The notes: generated from the letters alone by a model not told the origin. 64,000 bases of DNA from an uncultured Marinobacter sp. (GCF_913055835.1 NZ_CAJXKQ010000012.1:39979-103978); one strand, 5' to 3'. Counted from the first letter of the stretch, positions 17,392 to 30,128 are shown. Program-made: numbers and translations.

Positions 17392-18189
17392 TCAGCTCAG
17401 GAGAAAACGGAGACCCACCAGCAACAGCATGATGGAGAACGTTCGTTTGAGAATTCGGGGGTTCAGCCGATGGGCCAGATTGGCACCCACCCGGGCAAAG
17501 AAAACGCTGGCAAAAATGATACCGATCAGCGCCGGCAGGTAAATGAAGCCGGCGCTCAGTTCCGGCAATGCGGGATTGTTCCACCCGGTCCAGATATTAC
17601 CCAGAGCACCGGCAATGGCGATAGGCAGACCGCAGGCAGCAGATGTTCCCACCGCCTGCTGCATCCGCACGTTGCACCAGCTCAGATACGGAACCGTGAG
17701 GGTCCCGCCGCCGATTCCGAAAATCGCTGAGCCCCAACCGATAAAACCACCTGCGACACTAAGACCGGCAACCCCGGGAACATCGCGACCGGGCTTCGGG
17801 TCGACCTGAAAGAACATTTTAAGCCCCACCAGGATCACGAAGATGCCAATCACCAGTTCCAGCATGCGGCCGCTCATCAGAGATGCTGTCCAGGCGCCGA
17901 CCAGAGCCCCAAAAATAATTCCAACCGTCATGGGCCGGAACAGATCCCACCTTACGGCGCCATGCTTGTTGTGGGAACGGATGGAACTGACCGAGGTGAA
18001 GACAATGGTCGCCAGTGAGGTACCAACCGCCAGATGGGGAATAATGTCCGGATTGATTCCCTGCAGACCAAAACTGAACATCAGCACAGGCACGATAATC
18101 AGGCCTCCGCCAATGCCGAACAGGCCCGCAACGGTGCCAGCCAGGGCACCAAGGGCCAGATACGATGCTATTACATAAAACAGGGTCAT
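17392..18189 (-). CDS. TSUP (TauE/SafE) family permease
   Basis: This 265-residue inner membrane protein has two homologous halves typical of the TSUP family. The first begins LGALAGTVAGLFGIGGGLIIVPVL, and the second contains GFIGWGSAIFGIGGGTLTVPYLSW. Related proteins move sulfite, sulfonates or other organic anions; the substrate here is unknown. I set the start at 18189 because it gives the family's usual N-terminus. An ATG at 18252 with GGAG close by would add 21 residues resembling a signal sequence and remains possible. It lies seven bases before lgt and may share its transcript. Confidence 0.88.
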   Translation of the reverse strand: MTLFYVIASYLALGALAGTVAGLFGIGGGLIIVPVLMFSFGLQGINPDIIPHLAVGTSLATIVFTSVSSIRSHNKHGAVRWDLFRPMTVGIIFGALVGAWTASLMSGRMLELVIGIFVILVGLKMFFQVDPKPGRDVPGVAGLSVAGGFIGWGSAIFGIGGGTLTVPYLSWCNVRMQQAVGTSAACGLPIAIAGALGNIWTGWNNPALPELSAGFIYLPALIGIIFASVFFARVGANLAHRLNPRILKRTFSIMLLLVGLRFLLS

Positions 18190-18278
18190 AGTGTGAGTCG
18201 CGCCCGGGAAAACCAAGGCTGGTATGATACACAGCGCAAGAGTCAACTTCATTAACTCCGGGAGCACCATCCTCTTCC

Positions 18279-19052
18279 ATGTGCCTGATCGCTTTTGCCC
18301 TCGGCCAGAACCCTCATTTCCCACTGGTTGTTGCCGCCAACCGGGATGAATTCTTCCGTCGCCCGACGGCCGCCATGGACTGGTGGACCACGGAATCGGG
18401 CACCCGCGTGCTTGCCGGCCGCGACCTGCTTTCCGGGGGCACCTGGCTTGCGGTGAATGCCGACGGTGAGGTCAGTGCCGTGACCAATGTGCGCGAGGGC
18501 ACACCGGAAACCGGCCGAATCAGCCGGGGGGAACTGCCCCTGCGAGCCCTGACCGATTCACGGGAGCAGCTTGAGGGCTATCTGCTCGATAATGCCGATC
18601 AGTTTTCCGGATTCAATCTCGTTCACCTGGCCGCCGGCGACGGCTGGTATTTCAGTAATCGGGATGCTCATCCGGGGCGGCAGATCCACCGCGGGGTGTA
18701 CGGGTTGAGCAACCACCTCCTGCAGACACCCTGGCCCAAACTTCTGCGCCTGCGCGAAGCCGCAGGGAATACTATCGCCGCTGCCGGCCATAATGCTGAG
18801 AAACTGCATAAAGAGTTAATCCCCTTGCTCCAGGACAGTACGCCGGCACCAGACCACCTGTTGCCCGACACCGGTGTCGGCCTGGAAACCGAGCGCTTTC
18901 TGTCGTCGCCCTTTATCGTGGGATCGGATTACGGCACCCGGGCAACCACCGTGGTGACCGTATCCGCCGCAGGCGACATAGAGGTCACCGAACAGAGCTG
19001 GGGCCCAGACGCCAAAACCGGCGAACGCCGTCACTTCCATTGGCAGCGATAG
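18279..19052 (+). CDS. NRDE family protein (TANGO2-like)
   Basis: This 257-residue protein begins MCLIAFALG, with the Cys2 typical of the family, followed by VVAANRDEFFRRPT, which contains the NRDE motif that names it. Other features are WLAVNADGEVSAVTNVRE, YGLSNHLLQTPWPK and YGTRATTVVTV near the end. The family is an Ntn-hydrolase-like fold related to eukaryotic TANGO2; its biochemical role is not settled, with heme handling reported for some members. No strong ribosome-binding site precedes the ATG. It is divergent from the TSUP gene and ends just before the xseB promoter. Confidence 0.9.
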   Translation: MCLIAFALGQNPHFPLVVAANRDEFFRRPTAAMDWWTTESGTRVLAGRDLLSGGTWLAVNADGEVSAVTNVREGTPETGRISRGELPLRALTDSREQLEGYLLDNADQFSGFNLVHLAAGDGWYFSNRDAHPGRQIHRGVYGLSNHLLQTPWPKLLRLREAAGNTIAAAGHNAEKLHKELIPLLQDSTPAPDHLLPDTGVGLETERFLSSPFIVGSDYGTRATTVVTVSAAGDIEVTEQSWGPDAKTGERRHFHWQR

Positions 19053-19063
19053 CAATCTGGCTC

Positions 19064-19072
19064 TGGTATAAT
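19064..19072 (+). promoter_or_regulatory. Extended -10 promoter of xseB-ispA
   Basis: TGGTATAAT is an extended -10 with a perfect TATAAT, 36 bases before the xseB start. No standard -35 is at the right distance, as is common for the extended class. Confidence 0.6.
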
Positions 19073-19107
19073 CCGCGAAATTCTGCCACCTGATCGGAGG
19101 GCCCCTG

Positions 19108-19362
19108 ATGGCCGGTGAACAAGGCGCCACATCGATAGCCGATTTTGAGAAATCTCTTGATGAACTGGAGAAGCTGGTTCGCGATCTGGAACAGGGCGAG
19201 CTGTCTCTGGAGCAGTCCCTGACGGCGTTTGAGCGGGGTGTAAAGCTGACTCGTGAATGTCAGCAGGCACTGAAGAGCGCCGAGCAGCGGGTTGAACAGC
19301 TGGTCCAGAACAGCGACGGCACCCTGGAAACGCGCCCTTTTTCTCCGGATGATGCCGACTGA
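19108..19362 (+). CDS. xseB: Exodeoxyribonuclease VII small subunit
   Basis: XseB is the small, multi-copy subunit of exonuclease VII, which degrades single-stranded DNA into short oligonucleotides. The 84-residue protein shows the family pattern [35 protein letters not shown], an antiparallel helical hairpin, and then the [13 protein letters not shown] region. GGAGG lies upstream of the ATG. Its stop overlaps the ispA start as TGATG, the usual xseB-ispA-dxs order. The large subunit gene xseA is not in this window. Confidence 0.96.
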   Translation: MAGEQGATSIADFEKSLDELEKLVRDLEQGELSLEQSLTAFERGVKLTRECQQALKSAEQRVEQLVQNSDGTLETRPFSPDDAD

Positions 19363-20258
19363 TGCCTGTACCGAACACCCTTGCCTCCGATTTTCTGGAA
19401 ACCTGCCGGGCCCGTGTGGATGCGGAACTGGACCGGTGCATTGAGCTCGATTCTGCCTCCGGGCGCCTGCAGGAGGCCATGCGTTACAGCGTGCTGGGCG
19501 GTGGCAAGCGGATTCGGCCCGCCCTGTGCCTGGCCGCAGCAAGGGCACTGGGACAGTCCGGTGACGAAGCCCTCATCCCGGCCTGCGCGGTAGAACTGAT
19601 CCACGCGTACTCATTGATCCATGATGACCTGCCTGCCATGGACGATGACGATTTGCGCCGCGGACGCCCCACCACGCACATTGCCTTTGACGAAGCCACT
19701 GCCATCCTGGCCGGAGATGCCCTGCAGGCGCTGGCGTTCGGCTGGCTTGCGGAAGCACCGGGGCTACCGGAATCCGTGCGCCTGATTATGGTCAGGGAAC
19801 TGGCCCGGGCCAGCGGCCACGGCGGAATGGTTGGTGGCCAGGCCATTGATCTTGAATCCGTCGGTAAAACCCTGGCACTGGCCCAGCTTGAAAACATGCA
19901 CCGGCACAAGACCGGCGCCCTGATCGAGACCAGCGTGCGGATTGGCGCCCTGACCGCGCCCTCAGTCAGCGAGCAGGCCCTGGCCTCGCTTACACAGTAT
20001 GCCAAGGCACTGGGCCTGGCATTCCAGGTTCAGGATGACCTGCTGGACATAGAAGGGGACACGACGGTCATTGGCAAACCCCAGGGTTCGGATGCGGCCC
20101 GCGCCAAACCCACCTATCCTGCCCTGCTTGGTGTGTCCGGCGCCCGGGAGCACCTGGCAGATCTGCTTGAGCAGGCGCAGCAAAGTCTGCGGGATTTCGG
20201 TCCCGAAGCCGATCCTTTGAGGGCGATGGCCGATTACGTGGTGGCAAGAACCCATTGA
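19362..20258 (+). CDS. ispA: Farnesyl diphosphate synthase
   Basis: IspA condenses dimethylallyl and isopentenyl diphosphates to geranyl and then farnesyl diphosphate in the cytoplasm, feeding undecaprenyl and quinone synthesis. The 298-residue protein has GGGKRIRPALCLAAA, the first Asp-rich motif DDLPAMDDDD with RRGRPTTH, and the second Asp-rich motif QDDLLDIEGD. The start overlaps xseB by one base, so it is probably coupled. dxs follows after 133 bases with its own -10 candidate. Confidence 0.97.
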   Translation: MPVPNTLASDFLETCRARVDAELDRCIELDSASGRLQEAMRYSVLGGGKRIRPALCLAAARALGQSGDEALIPACAVELIHAYSLIHDDLPAMDDDDLRRGRPTTHIAFDEATAILAGDALQALAFGWLAEAPGLPESVRLIMVRELARASGHGGMVGGQAIDLESVGKTLALAQLENMHRHKTGALIETSVRIGALTAPSVSEQALASLTQYAKALGLAFQVQDDLLDIEGDTTVIGKPQGSDAARAKPTYPALLGVSGAREHLADLLEQAQQSLRDFGPEADPLRAMADYVVARTH

Positions 20259-20345
20259 ATCCCGGCGCCCCGAAGGCGCACACTGGCGATAAATATTTTC
20301 GTAACAACTGGCCCGCTTTGTGTGAAACAGCTTCCCCTGTTCCCT

Positions 20346-20351
20346 TATAAT
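20346..20351 (+). promoter_or_regulatory. Candidate -10 of dxs
   Basis: A perfect TATAAT 40 bases before the dxs start and after ispA; the -35 is poor. It suggests that dxs can be transcribed independently of xseB-ispA. Confidence 0.45.
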
Positions 20352-20391
20352 GCCAGTCAGTTACTGAACGTACCGGAAAAGACCCGAGCAG

Positions 20392-22323
20392 ATGCAGGAC
20401 ACTTATATTTTCAAGGAAATCCCGTCGCAGCGGCCCAACACGCCACTGCTGGACCGGATTGACGAACCGGCCCAGCTGAGAGAGCTGGCCCCGGAGCAGC
20501 TGACCCTGCTCGCCCGGGAGCTCAGGGCATTTCTGTTATGGTCAGTGGGCCAGACTGGCGGCCATTTCGGCGCGGGACTGGGCGTGCTTGAGCTGAGCGT
20601 CGCCCTTCACTATGTCTTTGATACGCCCAGCGACCGCCTGGTCTGGGACGTCGGCCATCAGGCCTACCCTCACAAAATCCTGACGGGCCGGAAGGAAGCA
20701 ATGGGCAGCATCCGGCGCAAGGGCGGGCTGGCCGGCTTCCCGAAGCGGGCCGAAAGCGAATACGACACCTTTGGCGTTGGCCATTCGAGCACCTCCATCA
20801 GTGCAGCACTGGGCATGGCCATTGCCGCACGCCTGCAGCAGTCCGGTCGAAAAAGCATTGCCGTTATTGGTGACGGCGCCATGACCGCTGGCATGGCGTT
20901 CGAAGCCCTGAATCACGCCGGCCACCTGCACGCCGACATGCTGGTGATCCTCAACGACAACGACATGTCGATCTCCCGGAATGTGGGCGGACTGTCCAAC
21001 TACTTTGCCAAGCTGCTGTCCAGCCGCACCTACAATCAGGTCCGCGACAGCAGCAAGAAGGTTCTGCAGGGCGCACCACACCTGATGGCGCTGGCCAAGA
21101 AAACCGAGGAACACTTCAAGGGCATGATTGCCCCGGGCACCCTGTTCGAGGAACTGGGGTTCAACTACATCGGCCCGATCGATGGTCATGACCTGCCCCT
21201 GCTGGTGGAAACCCTGGAGAACATCCGGGAGCTTGAAGGTCCGCAGTTCCTGCATGTGGTGACCACCAAAGGCAAGGGCTTTGCCCCGGCCGAAGCCGAT
21301 CCGATCGGCTATCACGCCATCAACAAGATCGAGCCGGTTCCAGCCAGTAAACCCGAACCGGTCAAGCCGAAGCCGAAAAAACCCAAATACGCCAACGTCT
21401 TCGGTCAGTGGCTCTGCGATTCCGCCGAGCAGGACGAGCGCATAGTGGGCATTACCCCGGCCATGTGTGAAGGGTCGGATCTTCTGGCGTTCTCACAGCG
21501 TTTCCCGGAGCGCTATTTCGATGTCGCCATCGCCGAACAGCACGCGGTCACCCTGGCGGCGGGTCTGGCCTGCGATGGTGCCAAGCCAGTTGTCGCCATT
21601 TACTCGACGTTCCTGCAGCGGGCGTACGATCAACTGATACACGATGTGGCGATACAGAACCTCGATGTCCTGTTCGCGATCGACCGCGCCGGGCTCGTTG
21701 GAGAAGACGGCCCGACCCACGCCGGCGCCTTCGACATCAGCTACCTGCGCTGCATACCGAACATGGTGGTGATGACGCCCTCGGACGAGAACGAAACCCG
21801 CCAGATGCTCCAGACCGGCATGCTATACGAAGGGCCGGCCTCGGTGCGCTACCCCCGTGGCACCGGCCCCGGCGCCGAAATCCAGCAGGAATTAACTACA
21901 CTGGAGATTGGCAAGGGTCGCCGGATACGCAGTGGTAAAGGTGTTGCCATCCTGAACTTTGGCACCCTGCTGGCGCCTGCACTGGAGGCTGCAGAAGCGA
22001 TAGGTGCAACAGTCGCCGACATGCGTTTCGTGAAGCCCCTGGATGAGGAACTGGTGCTGGAGCTGGCGGAGCAGCATGAGTTGCTGGTCACCCTGGAAGA
22101 GAACGCTATTGCCGGCGGGGCCGGCAGCGCCGTGACCGAATTCCTCAACAGCCGCCTGGTCGCCATGCCGGTGCTTCAACTGGGCCTGCCGGATACCTTC
22201 ATGGACCATGGCAAGCATGGGGAACTGCTGGCCGAGTGCGGCCTGGACGCCAAAGGTATCGAATCGGCCATCCGTACCCGCCTGGAAACCCTTCGCCACC
22301 AGAGCCTGAAAGTCGTCAAATAA
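20392..22323 (+). CDS. dxs: 1-deoxy-D-xylulose-5-phosphate synthase
   Basis: Dxs joins pyruvate and glyceraldehyde 3-phosphate, using thiamine diphosphate, to begin the MEP isoprenoid pathway. At 643 residues it is full length. The N-terminal domain has [20 protein letters not shown] and the thiamine-binding [18 protein letters not shown]. The middle domain has [18 protein letters not shown], and the C-terminal transketolase domain has [16 protein letters not shown]. It lies behind xseB-ispA, linking the first step and a later step of isoprenoid synthesis, and ends at a strong terminator. Confidence 0.98.
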   Translation: MQDTYIFKEIPSQRPNTPLLDRIDEPAQLRELAPEQLTLLARELRAFLLWSVGQTGGHFGAGLGVLELSVALHYVFDTPSDRLVWDVGHQAYPHKILTGRKEAMGSIRRKGGLAGFPKRAESEYDTFGVGHSSTSISAALGMAIAARLQQSGRKSIAVIGDGAMTAGMAFEALNHAGHLHADMLVILNDNDMSISRNVGGLSNYFAKLLSSRTYNQVRDSSKKVLQGAPHLMALAKKTEEHFKGMIAPGTLFEELGFNYIGPIDGHDLPLLVETLENIRELEGPQFLHVVTTKGKGFAPAEADPIGYHAINKIEPVPASKPEPVKPKPKKPKYANVFGQWLCDSAEQDERIVGITPAMCEGSDLLAFSQRFPERYFDVAIAEQHAVTLAAGLACDGAKPVVAIYSTFLQRAYDQLIHDVAIQNLDVLFAIDRAGLVGEDGPTHAGAFDISYLRCIPNMVVMTPSDENETRQMLQTGMLYEGPASVRYPRGTGPGAEIQQELTTLEIGKGRRIRSGKGVAILNFGTLLAPALEAAEAIGATVADMRFVKPLDEELVLELAEQHELLVTLEENAIAGGAGSAVTEFLNSRLVAMPVLQLGLPDTFMDHGKHGELLAECGLDAKGIESAIRTRLETLRHQSLKVVK

Positions 22324-22346
22324 ACCAGGCTCTTGACCAAGAATGC

Positions 22347-22375
22347 AAAAAGCCCGCGACATCGCGGGCTTTTTC
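22347..22375. terminator. Bidirectional terminator between dxs and ribA
   Basis: AAAAAGCCCGCGA followed by CA and TCGCGGGCTTTTT form a strong hairpin with A and T runs on both sides. It serves dxs and also the convergent ribA. Confidence 0.9.
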
Positions 22376-22396
22376 GTGGGCAAGGCCTGGATCGGC

Positions 22397-23011
22397 TCAG
22401 AGCTCCGGATCGTCGTCCTGGTGTGTCTCCAGCCAGTGCCCCAGCTTGCTTTGCTTGGTATCGAGATAGTGTTCATTGTGAGGGTTGCGGCCCACATGCA
22501 GCGGCACTCTCTCGGCAATATCAATACCGTAGGAGGATAGCGCTTTAACCTTGCGGGGATTGTTGGTCATCAGCCTCAGGCTCTTGATACCAAGGTGCTC
22601 CAGCATATCCTTGCACATGCTGTAGTCACGCAGATCCGCCGCAAATCCCAGACGCTCATTGGCTTCGACTGTATCGGCACCCTGATCCTGCAGGTGGTAA
22701 GCGCGGATCTTGTTCAGCAAGCCGATTCCACGCCCTTCCTGACGCAGATACATCAGGATACCCCGGCCTTCCCGGGCGATGCTGCGCAGCGCCTCTTCCA
22801 GCTGGTAACCGCAATCACAACGCATGCTATAGAGGGCGTCGCCAGTCAGACACTCGGAATGGGTGCGGGCCAGCATGGGTTCGTCACTGTCCAGGTCACC
22901 CAGGGTCAGGGCAACATGTTCCTTTCCGGTGTCCGGTTCTTCGAAGCCGTGCATATCAAATACCCCGAACGGGGTCGGCAACCGGCAGGTCTGGATGTAA
23001 CGAACAGCCAC
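22397..23011 (-). CDS. ribA: GTP cyclohydrolase II
   Basis: RibA opens GTP to a diaminopyrimidine, the first committed step of riboflavin synthesis. The 204-residue protein has the zinc cysteines in [18 protein letters not shown], the RQEGRGIGL catalytic loop and [10 protein letters not shown] near the end. I chose the GTG at 23011, after GAGGAAACACT, because it gives the family's usual length and an N-terminus [13 protein letters not shown]; the open frame extends back to 23086 with non-conserved residues. It ends 22 bases from the terminator shared with dxs. Confidence 0.95.
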   Translation of the reverse strand: MAVRYIQTCRLPTPFGVFDMHGFEEPDTGKEHVALTLGDLDSDEPMLARTHSECLTGDALYSMRCDCGYQLEEALRSIAREGRGILMYLRQEGRGIGLLNKIRAYHLQDQGADTVEANERLGFAADLRDYSMCKDMLEHLGIKSLRLMTNNPRKVKALSSYGIDIAERVPLHVGRNPHNEHYLDTKQSKLGHWLETHQDDDPEL

Positions 23012-23145
23012 AGTGTTTCCTCGTGGTTCAGTCAATCGGGCCGCGCATTCTATCACGGGCCCGCCCGCTTGGCGTAGTCTCGGCACTGTCGCTCCTCCGG
23101 CGTAGTCTTGATAACCAACACTTACGAGCGCAGTGGTCCGCCAGA

Positions 23146-23628
23146 TCAGGCGTTATCGGCGACCCAGTGGCCACTGCGACCGCCCTTCTTCTCCAGCAGA
23201 CGCACCGAACCGATCTCCATACCACGGTCCACAGCCTTGCACATGTCGTAGAGCGTCAGTGCGGCAACGCTTGCCGCGGTCAGCGCCTCCATCTCGACAC
23301 CGGTCTGGCCGGACAGTTTGCAGCGGGTAAGAATATGCACAGATGCGCCATCGTCGCCCGGGGTCAGTTCAACTTTCACAGACGTCAGGTTCAGCGCATG
23401 ACACAGGGGAATCAAATCATGGGTCTTCTTCGCGGCCATGATGCCGGCAATTCGGGCAACGGCCAGCACATCACCTTTGGGATGCTCGCCCTCAATAATC
23501 ATGTTCAGGGTTTCCGGCGCCATGCGTATGGTGGCTTCAGCACGCGCCTCCCGCTCAGTGGCCGCCTTATCGGTCACATCCACCATGCGGGCTTCGCCCT
23601 TGTCATCGAGATGGGTCAGTTTGCTCAC
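23146..23628 (-). CDS. moaC: Cyclic pyranopterin monophosphate synthase
   Basis: MoaC acts after MoaA to form cyclic pyranopterin monophosphate in molybdenum-cofactor synthesis. The 160-residue protein has [18 protein letters not shown] at the start, [18 protein letters not shown] in the middle and [22 protein letters not shown] with [15 protein letters not shown] near the end, all characteristic. The GTG at 23628 follows GGGGGATTCC and gives the normal length; the frame is open back to 23712 but that part is not family-like. No other moa gene is adjacent. Confidence 0.96.
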   Translation of the reverse strand: MSKLTHLDDKGEARMVDVTDKAATEREARAEATIRMAPETLNMIIEGEHPKGDVLAVARIAGIMAAKKTHDLIPLCHALNLTSVKVELTPGDDGASVHILTRCKLSGQTGVEMEALTAASVAALTLYDMCKAVDRGMEIGSVRLLEKKGGRSGHWVADNA

Positions 23629-23715
23629 GGAATCCCCCGGAATCGGTTGTGCAAGATAGTGAAAAATGCAGGAACGACAGCATAACAGAGATGGACCCGG
23701 CGTCGCTGACAACCG

Positions 23716-24693
23716 TCAGCTTTGGGGCCACCAGAAGCGGATACCGGCGATGCCCTGACCGCCGCGCTCACGGGCTTCCTTCAGGTCGCTCGCAGACAGT
23801 CCACCGAGGGCAAATACCGGCAACGCCGATTCGGACACCAGGTCGGTAAAGGCCGGCCAACCCAGGGTGGGCGCCCCGGGATGACTTTCCGTCGGCTGCA
23901 CCGGCCCCAGGGTCACGTAGTCCGCCCCGATAGTCGTCGCATGATCGATTTCCTGCCGGTTATGACAGGAAACCCCCAGCCAGACATGCTTCGGCACCGG
24001 TCGGGCCGAGAGGCCGGCCGCCTCGCGCCAGGGCAGGTGCAGGCCCCGGGCACCGGGTCTGGCGTGGAATACTTCGGGGCCACCGTGGACAATCAGGGCA
24101 ACGCCAGCCTTTTCACAGACCGGCAACGCTTTCGCCGCCAACTCCACATAAGCCTCCAAACTCATGGCCGGAGCCCGGAGCACCACCAGGGGTGGCCTGG
24201 CAGCTTCGAGGCCCGCCAGAAGCCGCTCGAGCGCCTGATCCGGATCACTCGCATCGCCGGTGATCGCAAGCTGGCAGGGCAACCGCAAAGCTCGAATAAT
24301 CGGCCGGTTGGCGGCGGGGAAATCCTCGTCCTGGAGCTGCTCCGGAGCAAGCCATTCAACCGGCTGCCCCTCGCATCCCCGTGCTTCGCCTTCGGCAGCT
24401 CGGGTTTCCCAGACGTCCAGGAAAACCCGCTTGTCACCGTAATCGTGGCGAATGCCGATAACAGGCTGCAGGGAGGCTGCTGGCACGTGAAGACCGGTTT
24501 CTTCGGCAATCTCACGTACCAGGGCCGCCTGAACACTCTCCCCCGGCTCCACCTTGCCCCCGGGAAACTCCAGCAAGCCCCCCTGATGGACATGGTCTGG
24601 CCGCCGGGCAATCAGCACCCGGCCATCCCGGACAATGACGGCAACGGCAACGTGAATGTCTTTTACGCGGGCTTCCGACGCAGGCTCAGACAT
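23716..24693 (-). CDS. Nudix hydrolase / thiamine-phosphate-synthase-like fusion
   Basis: The protein has 325 residues in two domains. Residues 10-130 are a MutT-type Nudix domain with a perfect Nudix box, G-x5-E-x7-REIAEETGL, expected to hydrolyse oxidised nucleotides such as 8-oxo-dGTP. Residues 140-325 resemble ThiE/TenI TIM barrels (ALIVHGGPEVFHARPGARGLHLPWRE, ADYVTLGPVQPTESHPGAP, VFALGGLS). The second domain's activity is unknown. The same fusion occurs beside argJ and secA in pseudomonads. It starts two bases after the argJ stop, so it is co-transcribed with argJ. Confidence 0.92.
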   Translation of the reverse strand: MSEPASEARVKDIHVAVAVIVRDGRVLIARRPDHVHQGGLLEFPGGKVEPGESVQAALVREIAEETGLHVPAASLQPVIGIRHDYGDKRVFLDVWETRAAEGEARGCEGQPVEWLAPEQLQDEDFPAANRPIIRALRLPCQLAITGDASDPDQALERLLAGLEAARPPLVVLRAPAMSLEAYVELAAKALPVCEKAGVALIVHGGPEVFHARPGARGLHLPWREAAGLSARPVPKHVWLGVSCHNRQEIDHATTIGADYVTLGPVQPTESHPGAPTLGWPAFTDLVSESALPVFALGGLSASDLKEARERGGQGIAGIRFWWPQS

Positions 24694-24695
24694 AG

Positions 24696-25913
24696 TCAGG
24701 TGCGGTACTCGGCGTTGATGGTGACGTAATCGTGGGAGAAGTCACAGGTCCATACTGTCTCCCGAACATCACCCCGCTTGAGGTCAATGGCAATAGTGAT
24801 CTCTTCACGGTCCATCACTGCCTGCCCACGGGCTTCCGAGTAGTCCTCGGCCCTGCCACCGTTGCGGACCAGACAGACATCACCCAGGTAGATTTCCAGG
24901 GCGTCGAGATCCAGTCCGTCGACACCGGCGCGCCCTACCGCCGCCAGGATCCGGCCCCAGTTCGGGTCGGAGGCGAACAGCGCTGTCTTGACCAGTGGCG
25001 AGTGCGCCACGGTGTATGCCACATCCAGCGCTTCCTGCTGGCTGGCCGCACCGCTGACATTGATGGTGACAAACTTGGTTGCACCCTCGCCATCGCGAAC
25101 GATGGCATGGGCCAGTTCCAGATACACCTTTTTCAAGGCCTCCCGAAGTTTGGGCAGCGCCGGGCTGGAAGACGTAATCTCGGGACCGGAATACTGGCCA
25201 CTGGCCATCAGCATGCAGGCATCGTTCGTGGACGTATCGCCATCAATGGTAATGCGGTTGAAGGATGTTTCCCCCAATTCGGAGGCAAGGGTCTGCAGCA
25301 ACTCGGGCTGGATCCGGGCGTCGGTAGCAATGAAGCCAAGCATGGTCGCCATGTTGGGCCGAATCATGCCCGCGCCCTTGCTGATGCCGGAGATAGTCAC
25401 CGTATGGCCATCGAGCTCCACCTGACAGGAGGCACCTTTGGGACGGGTGTCCGTGGTCATGATGCCACTGGCGGCTTCAGCCCAGCGGTTTTCAGCCGTG
25501 TTTGCCATTGCCTCCGGAAGGGCACCAACAATCTTCTGCACCGGCAGCGGCTCGCCAATCACTCCCGTAGAGAACGGCAAAATCTCGGCTTCCGTAACGC
25601 CAGCCTGGTTCGCCAGGGCCTGGCAGCAGGCCACCGCATCCCGCATGCCCTGCTCCCCGGTGCCGGCGTTGGCATTGCCGGTATTGATCAGGAGGTATCG
25701 GGGAGAGGCCTCGGCCAGATGGCGGCGACTGAGGGTAACCGGTGCCGCACAGAACTGGTTCTTCGTGAAGATACCGGCAACCCGGCTTTCAGGCGCCAGT
25801 TCGAACACAACCACGTCCTTGCGACCCGGCTTCTTGATGCCAGCGCTGGCTATGCCGATCTTTACCCCGGCTACCGGGTGAAACTCAGGTAAGGTTCCCG
25901 GACCTACCGCCAT
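24696..25913 (-). CDS. argJ: Bifunctional glutamate N-acetyltransferase / amino-acid acetyltransferase
   Basis: ArgJ recycles the acetyl group from N-acetylornithine to glutamate in arginine synthesis, and some forms also use acetyl-CoA. The 405-residue precursor contains the self-cleavage region KGAGMIRPNMATMLGF; cutting before the Thr of MATML yields the two subunits and the nucleophile. Also typical is TIDGDTSTNDACMLMASG. I chose the ATG at 25913, which lies seven bases after AGGAG; the frame is open back to 25958. It follows the secA terminator and precedes the Nudix fusion by two bases. Confidence 0.96.
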   Translation of the reverse strand: MAVGPGTLPEFHPVAGVKIGIASAGIKKPGRKDVVVFELAPESRVAGIFTKNQFCAAPVTLSRRHLAEASPRYLLINTGNANAGTGEQGMRDAVACCQALANQAGVTEAEILPFSTGVIGEPLPVQKIVGALPEAMANTAENRWAEAASGIMTTDTRPKGASCQVELDGHTVTISGISKGAGMIRPNMATMLGFIATDARIQPELLQTLASELGETSFNRITIDGDTSTNDACMLMASGQYSGPEITSSSPALPKLREALKKVYLELAHAIVRDGEGATKFVTINVSGAASQQEALDVAYTVAHSPLVKTALFASDPNWGRILAAVGRAGVDGLDLDALEIYLGDVCLVRNGGRAEDYSEARGQAVMDREEITIAIDLKRGDVRETVWTCDFSHDYVTINAEYRT

Positions 25914-25969
25914 TCTGCCACTCCTCTTGTCTGGGGTTGTGCTCAAGTACCGCACCACCCGCTGAAAAC

Positions 25970-26014
25970 GAAAAAACCCGCAGGCTACCAGCCGTGGCTG
26001 ACAGAGTGCGGGTT
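25970..26014 (-). terminator. secA terminator
   Basis: On the minus strand AACCCGCA pairs with TGCGGGTT, with an inner CAGCC/GGCTG helix, followed by a run of six T. It lies between secA and argJ. Confidence 0.85.
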
Positions 26015-26039
26015 CCGATGGTTCAGTCAGTGCTCTGGG

Positions 26040-28778
<2,739 letters not shown>

Positions 28779-28815
28779 AGACCACTGCTTCTTTGATTAA
28801 ACGGAGGAAGCCGGC

Positions 28816-28843
28816 ATTCTAACCTTATTTTGTAACAGGACAA
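28816..28843 (-). promoter_or_regulatory. secA promoter
   Basis: On the minus strand TTGTCC at 28838-28843 and TAGAAT at 28816-28821 are separated by 16 bases. This is a plausible sigma70 promoter 38 bases before the secA ATG. Confidence 0.6.
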
Positions 28844-28959
28844 AAGGCAGGCCTCACACAGGCGCAAGAAGTCGCCGATGAGGCACCGGATTCACGGATA
28901 AAAACTGGCCGGGCGCGGAATGGCGGAGAGGTTCTGAAGGCGGGTGAACCGGATCCGGA

Positions 28960-29895
28960 TCAGCGGCTCGCCCGCTTGATATAGGTTTCCGGGTTTTCAG
29001 ACTTGCCATTCCGGATGACTTCGAAATGCACATGTGGGCCAGTCGAGCGCCCGGTGCTGCCCATGAGCGCCACGACCTGGCCCTTCTGGACAACATCACC
29101 CACCTTAACCTTGATGGTCTTGCAGTGGGCATAGCGGGTGATCAGACCATCGCCATGGTCGACTTCCACGAGGTTCCCGTAGCCATAGCGCTCTCCGGCA
29201 TAGGTAACCACGCCGCCGGCGACCGAGATGATGTCGCTGCCATCCTTTCCGGCCAGATCAACACCGGCATGCCAGGTGCGTTTGCCGGTAAAGGGATCAG
29301 AACGGTAACCATATTTGGAGGACAGCCAACCCCATGTGATCGGACGACCTTCAAGATAAAGCTCGTCCTCAAGCCGCTTGCTGGATGCCAGTTGATCGAG
29401 CAACCGCAGTTGCTGCTCGCGGTCCTCGATGCGCCACTCCATTTCCTCGATCATGCGGGTCAGCTCGGGCGCGGAAAAGGAATCGCCGGACAAGGCGTCT
29501 TCCGGCCCCCCGACAGCGGCCGGCTGATCGAAGTTGAACTCGTCGCTGGCCACCAGGCCGGATTCCACAAACCGCTGACCGAGAGCATCCAGGCGCAACA
29601 AACGCCCCTGAATCTCGCCCAGGCGCAGCGTCAACGCATCAACCTGTTGCTGGACGTTCTCTTCAATACTGGCCAGCTCCGCCTTCTGCTCTGCCAGTTT
29701 AAGCTGCCACTCGGCAACCAGCTCGGCGTTGGTGGGCTCTCTGGCCTCAGCCTGCTCAACCGCCATCTGGTACCCTGTCCAGCCAGCGGCTACGAGCAGG
29801 GAAACCACCAAGAACAGAAGGCCAGCGGCAAGCGTACTGTTGATCGACAACACCCGGGATTTTCCGTGGTGTTTACCAACGAGAATAATGTTCAT
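28960..29895 (-). CDS. M23 (LytM) family metallopeptidase, membrane-anchored
   Basis: This 311-residue protein has an N-terminal membrane anchor (SINSTLAAGLLFLVVSLLVAAGW) and a coiled-coil stretch at roughly 55-190. A C-terminal LytM domain carries H-x3-D in RTWHAGVDLAGKD and HxH in GPHVHFEV. These residues are intact, so peptidoglycan endopeptidase activity is expected in the periplasm. I used the ATG at 29895 (MNIILVGKHHG); MKPDDD at 29913 is an alternative, and neither has a clear ribosome-binding site. Its place between dciA-lpxC and secA matches pseudomonads. Confidence 0.9.
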   Translation of the reverse strand: MNIILVGKHHGKSRVLSINSTLAAGLLFLVVSLLVAAGWTGYQMAVEQAEAREPTNAELVAEWQLKLAEQKAELASIEENVQQQVDALTLRLGEIQGRLLRLDALGQRFVESGLVASDEFNFDQPAAVGGPEDALSGDSFSAPELTRMIEEMEWRIEDREQQLRLLDQLASSKRLEDELYLEGRPITWGWLSSKYGYRSDPFTGKRTWHAGVDLAGKDGSDIISVAGGVVTYAGERYGYGNLVEVDHGDGLITRYAHCKTIKVKVGDVVQKGQVVALMGSTGRSTGPHVHFEVIRNGKSENPETYIKRASR

Positions 29896-30128
29896 ATCGT
29901 CATCTGGTTTCATCGTTGAGCCGCAACCGCATCCTGTAGTGTTGCGCCCCGGAGAAATCCGAAGGGGGTCTGCCATCCTTTGGCAACAGCTACATACTGA
30001 AAAAATTGCAGCGCCCGGTAGACATACTCATTTACCACAATGTAAAACGAGTGTAATACAGGCACTACGCATAAACCGTGCCGAAGTGTAACCAATCGTA
30101 AACGGAGCCGTCGAGTAAAAACGCCGTC

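Noticed and set aside
24732..25892. Open frame of 386 codons opposite argJ
   Set aside because: Shadow frame; argJ on the other strand has all family motifs.
29896..30128. A tRNA or small RNA between the M23 peptidase gene and dciA
   Set aside because: I see no cloverleaf arms, T-loop sequence or terminator; nothing is supported in this gap.
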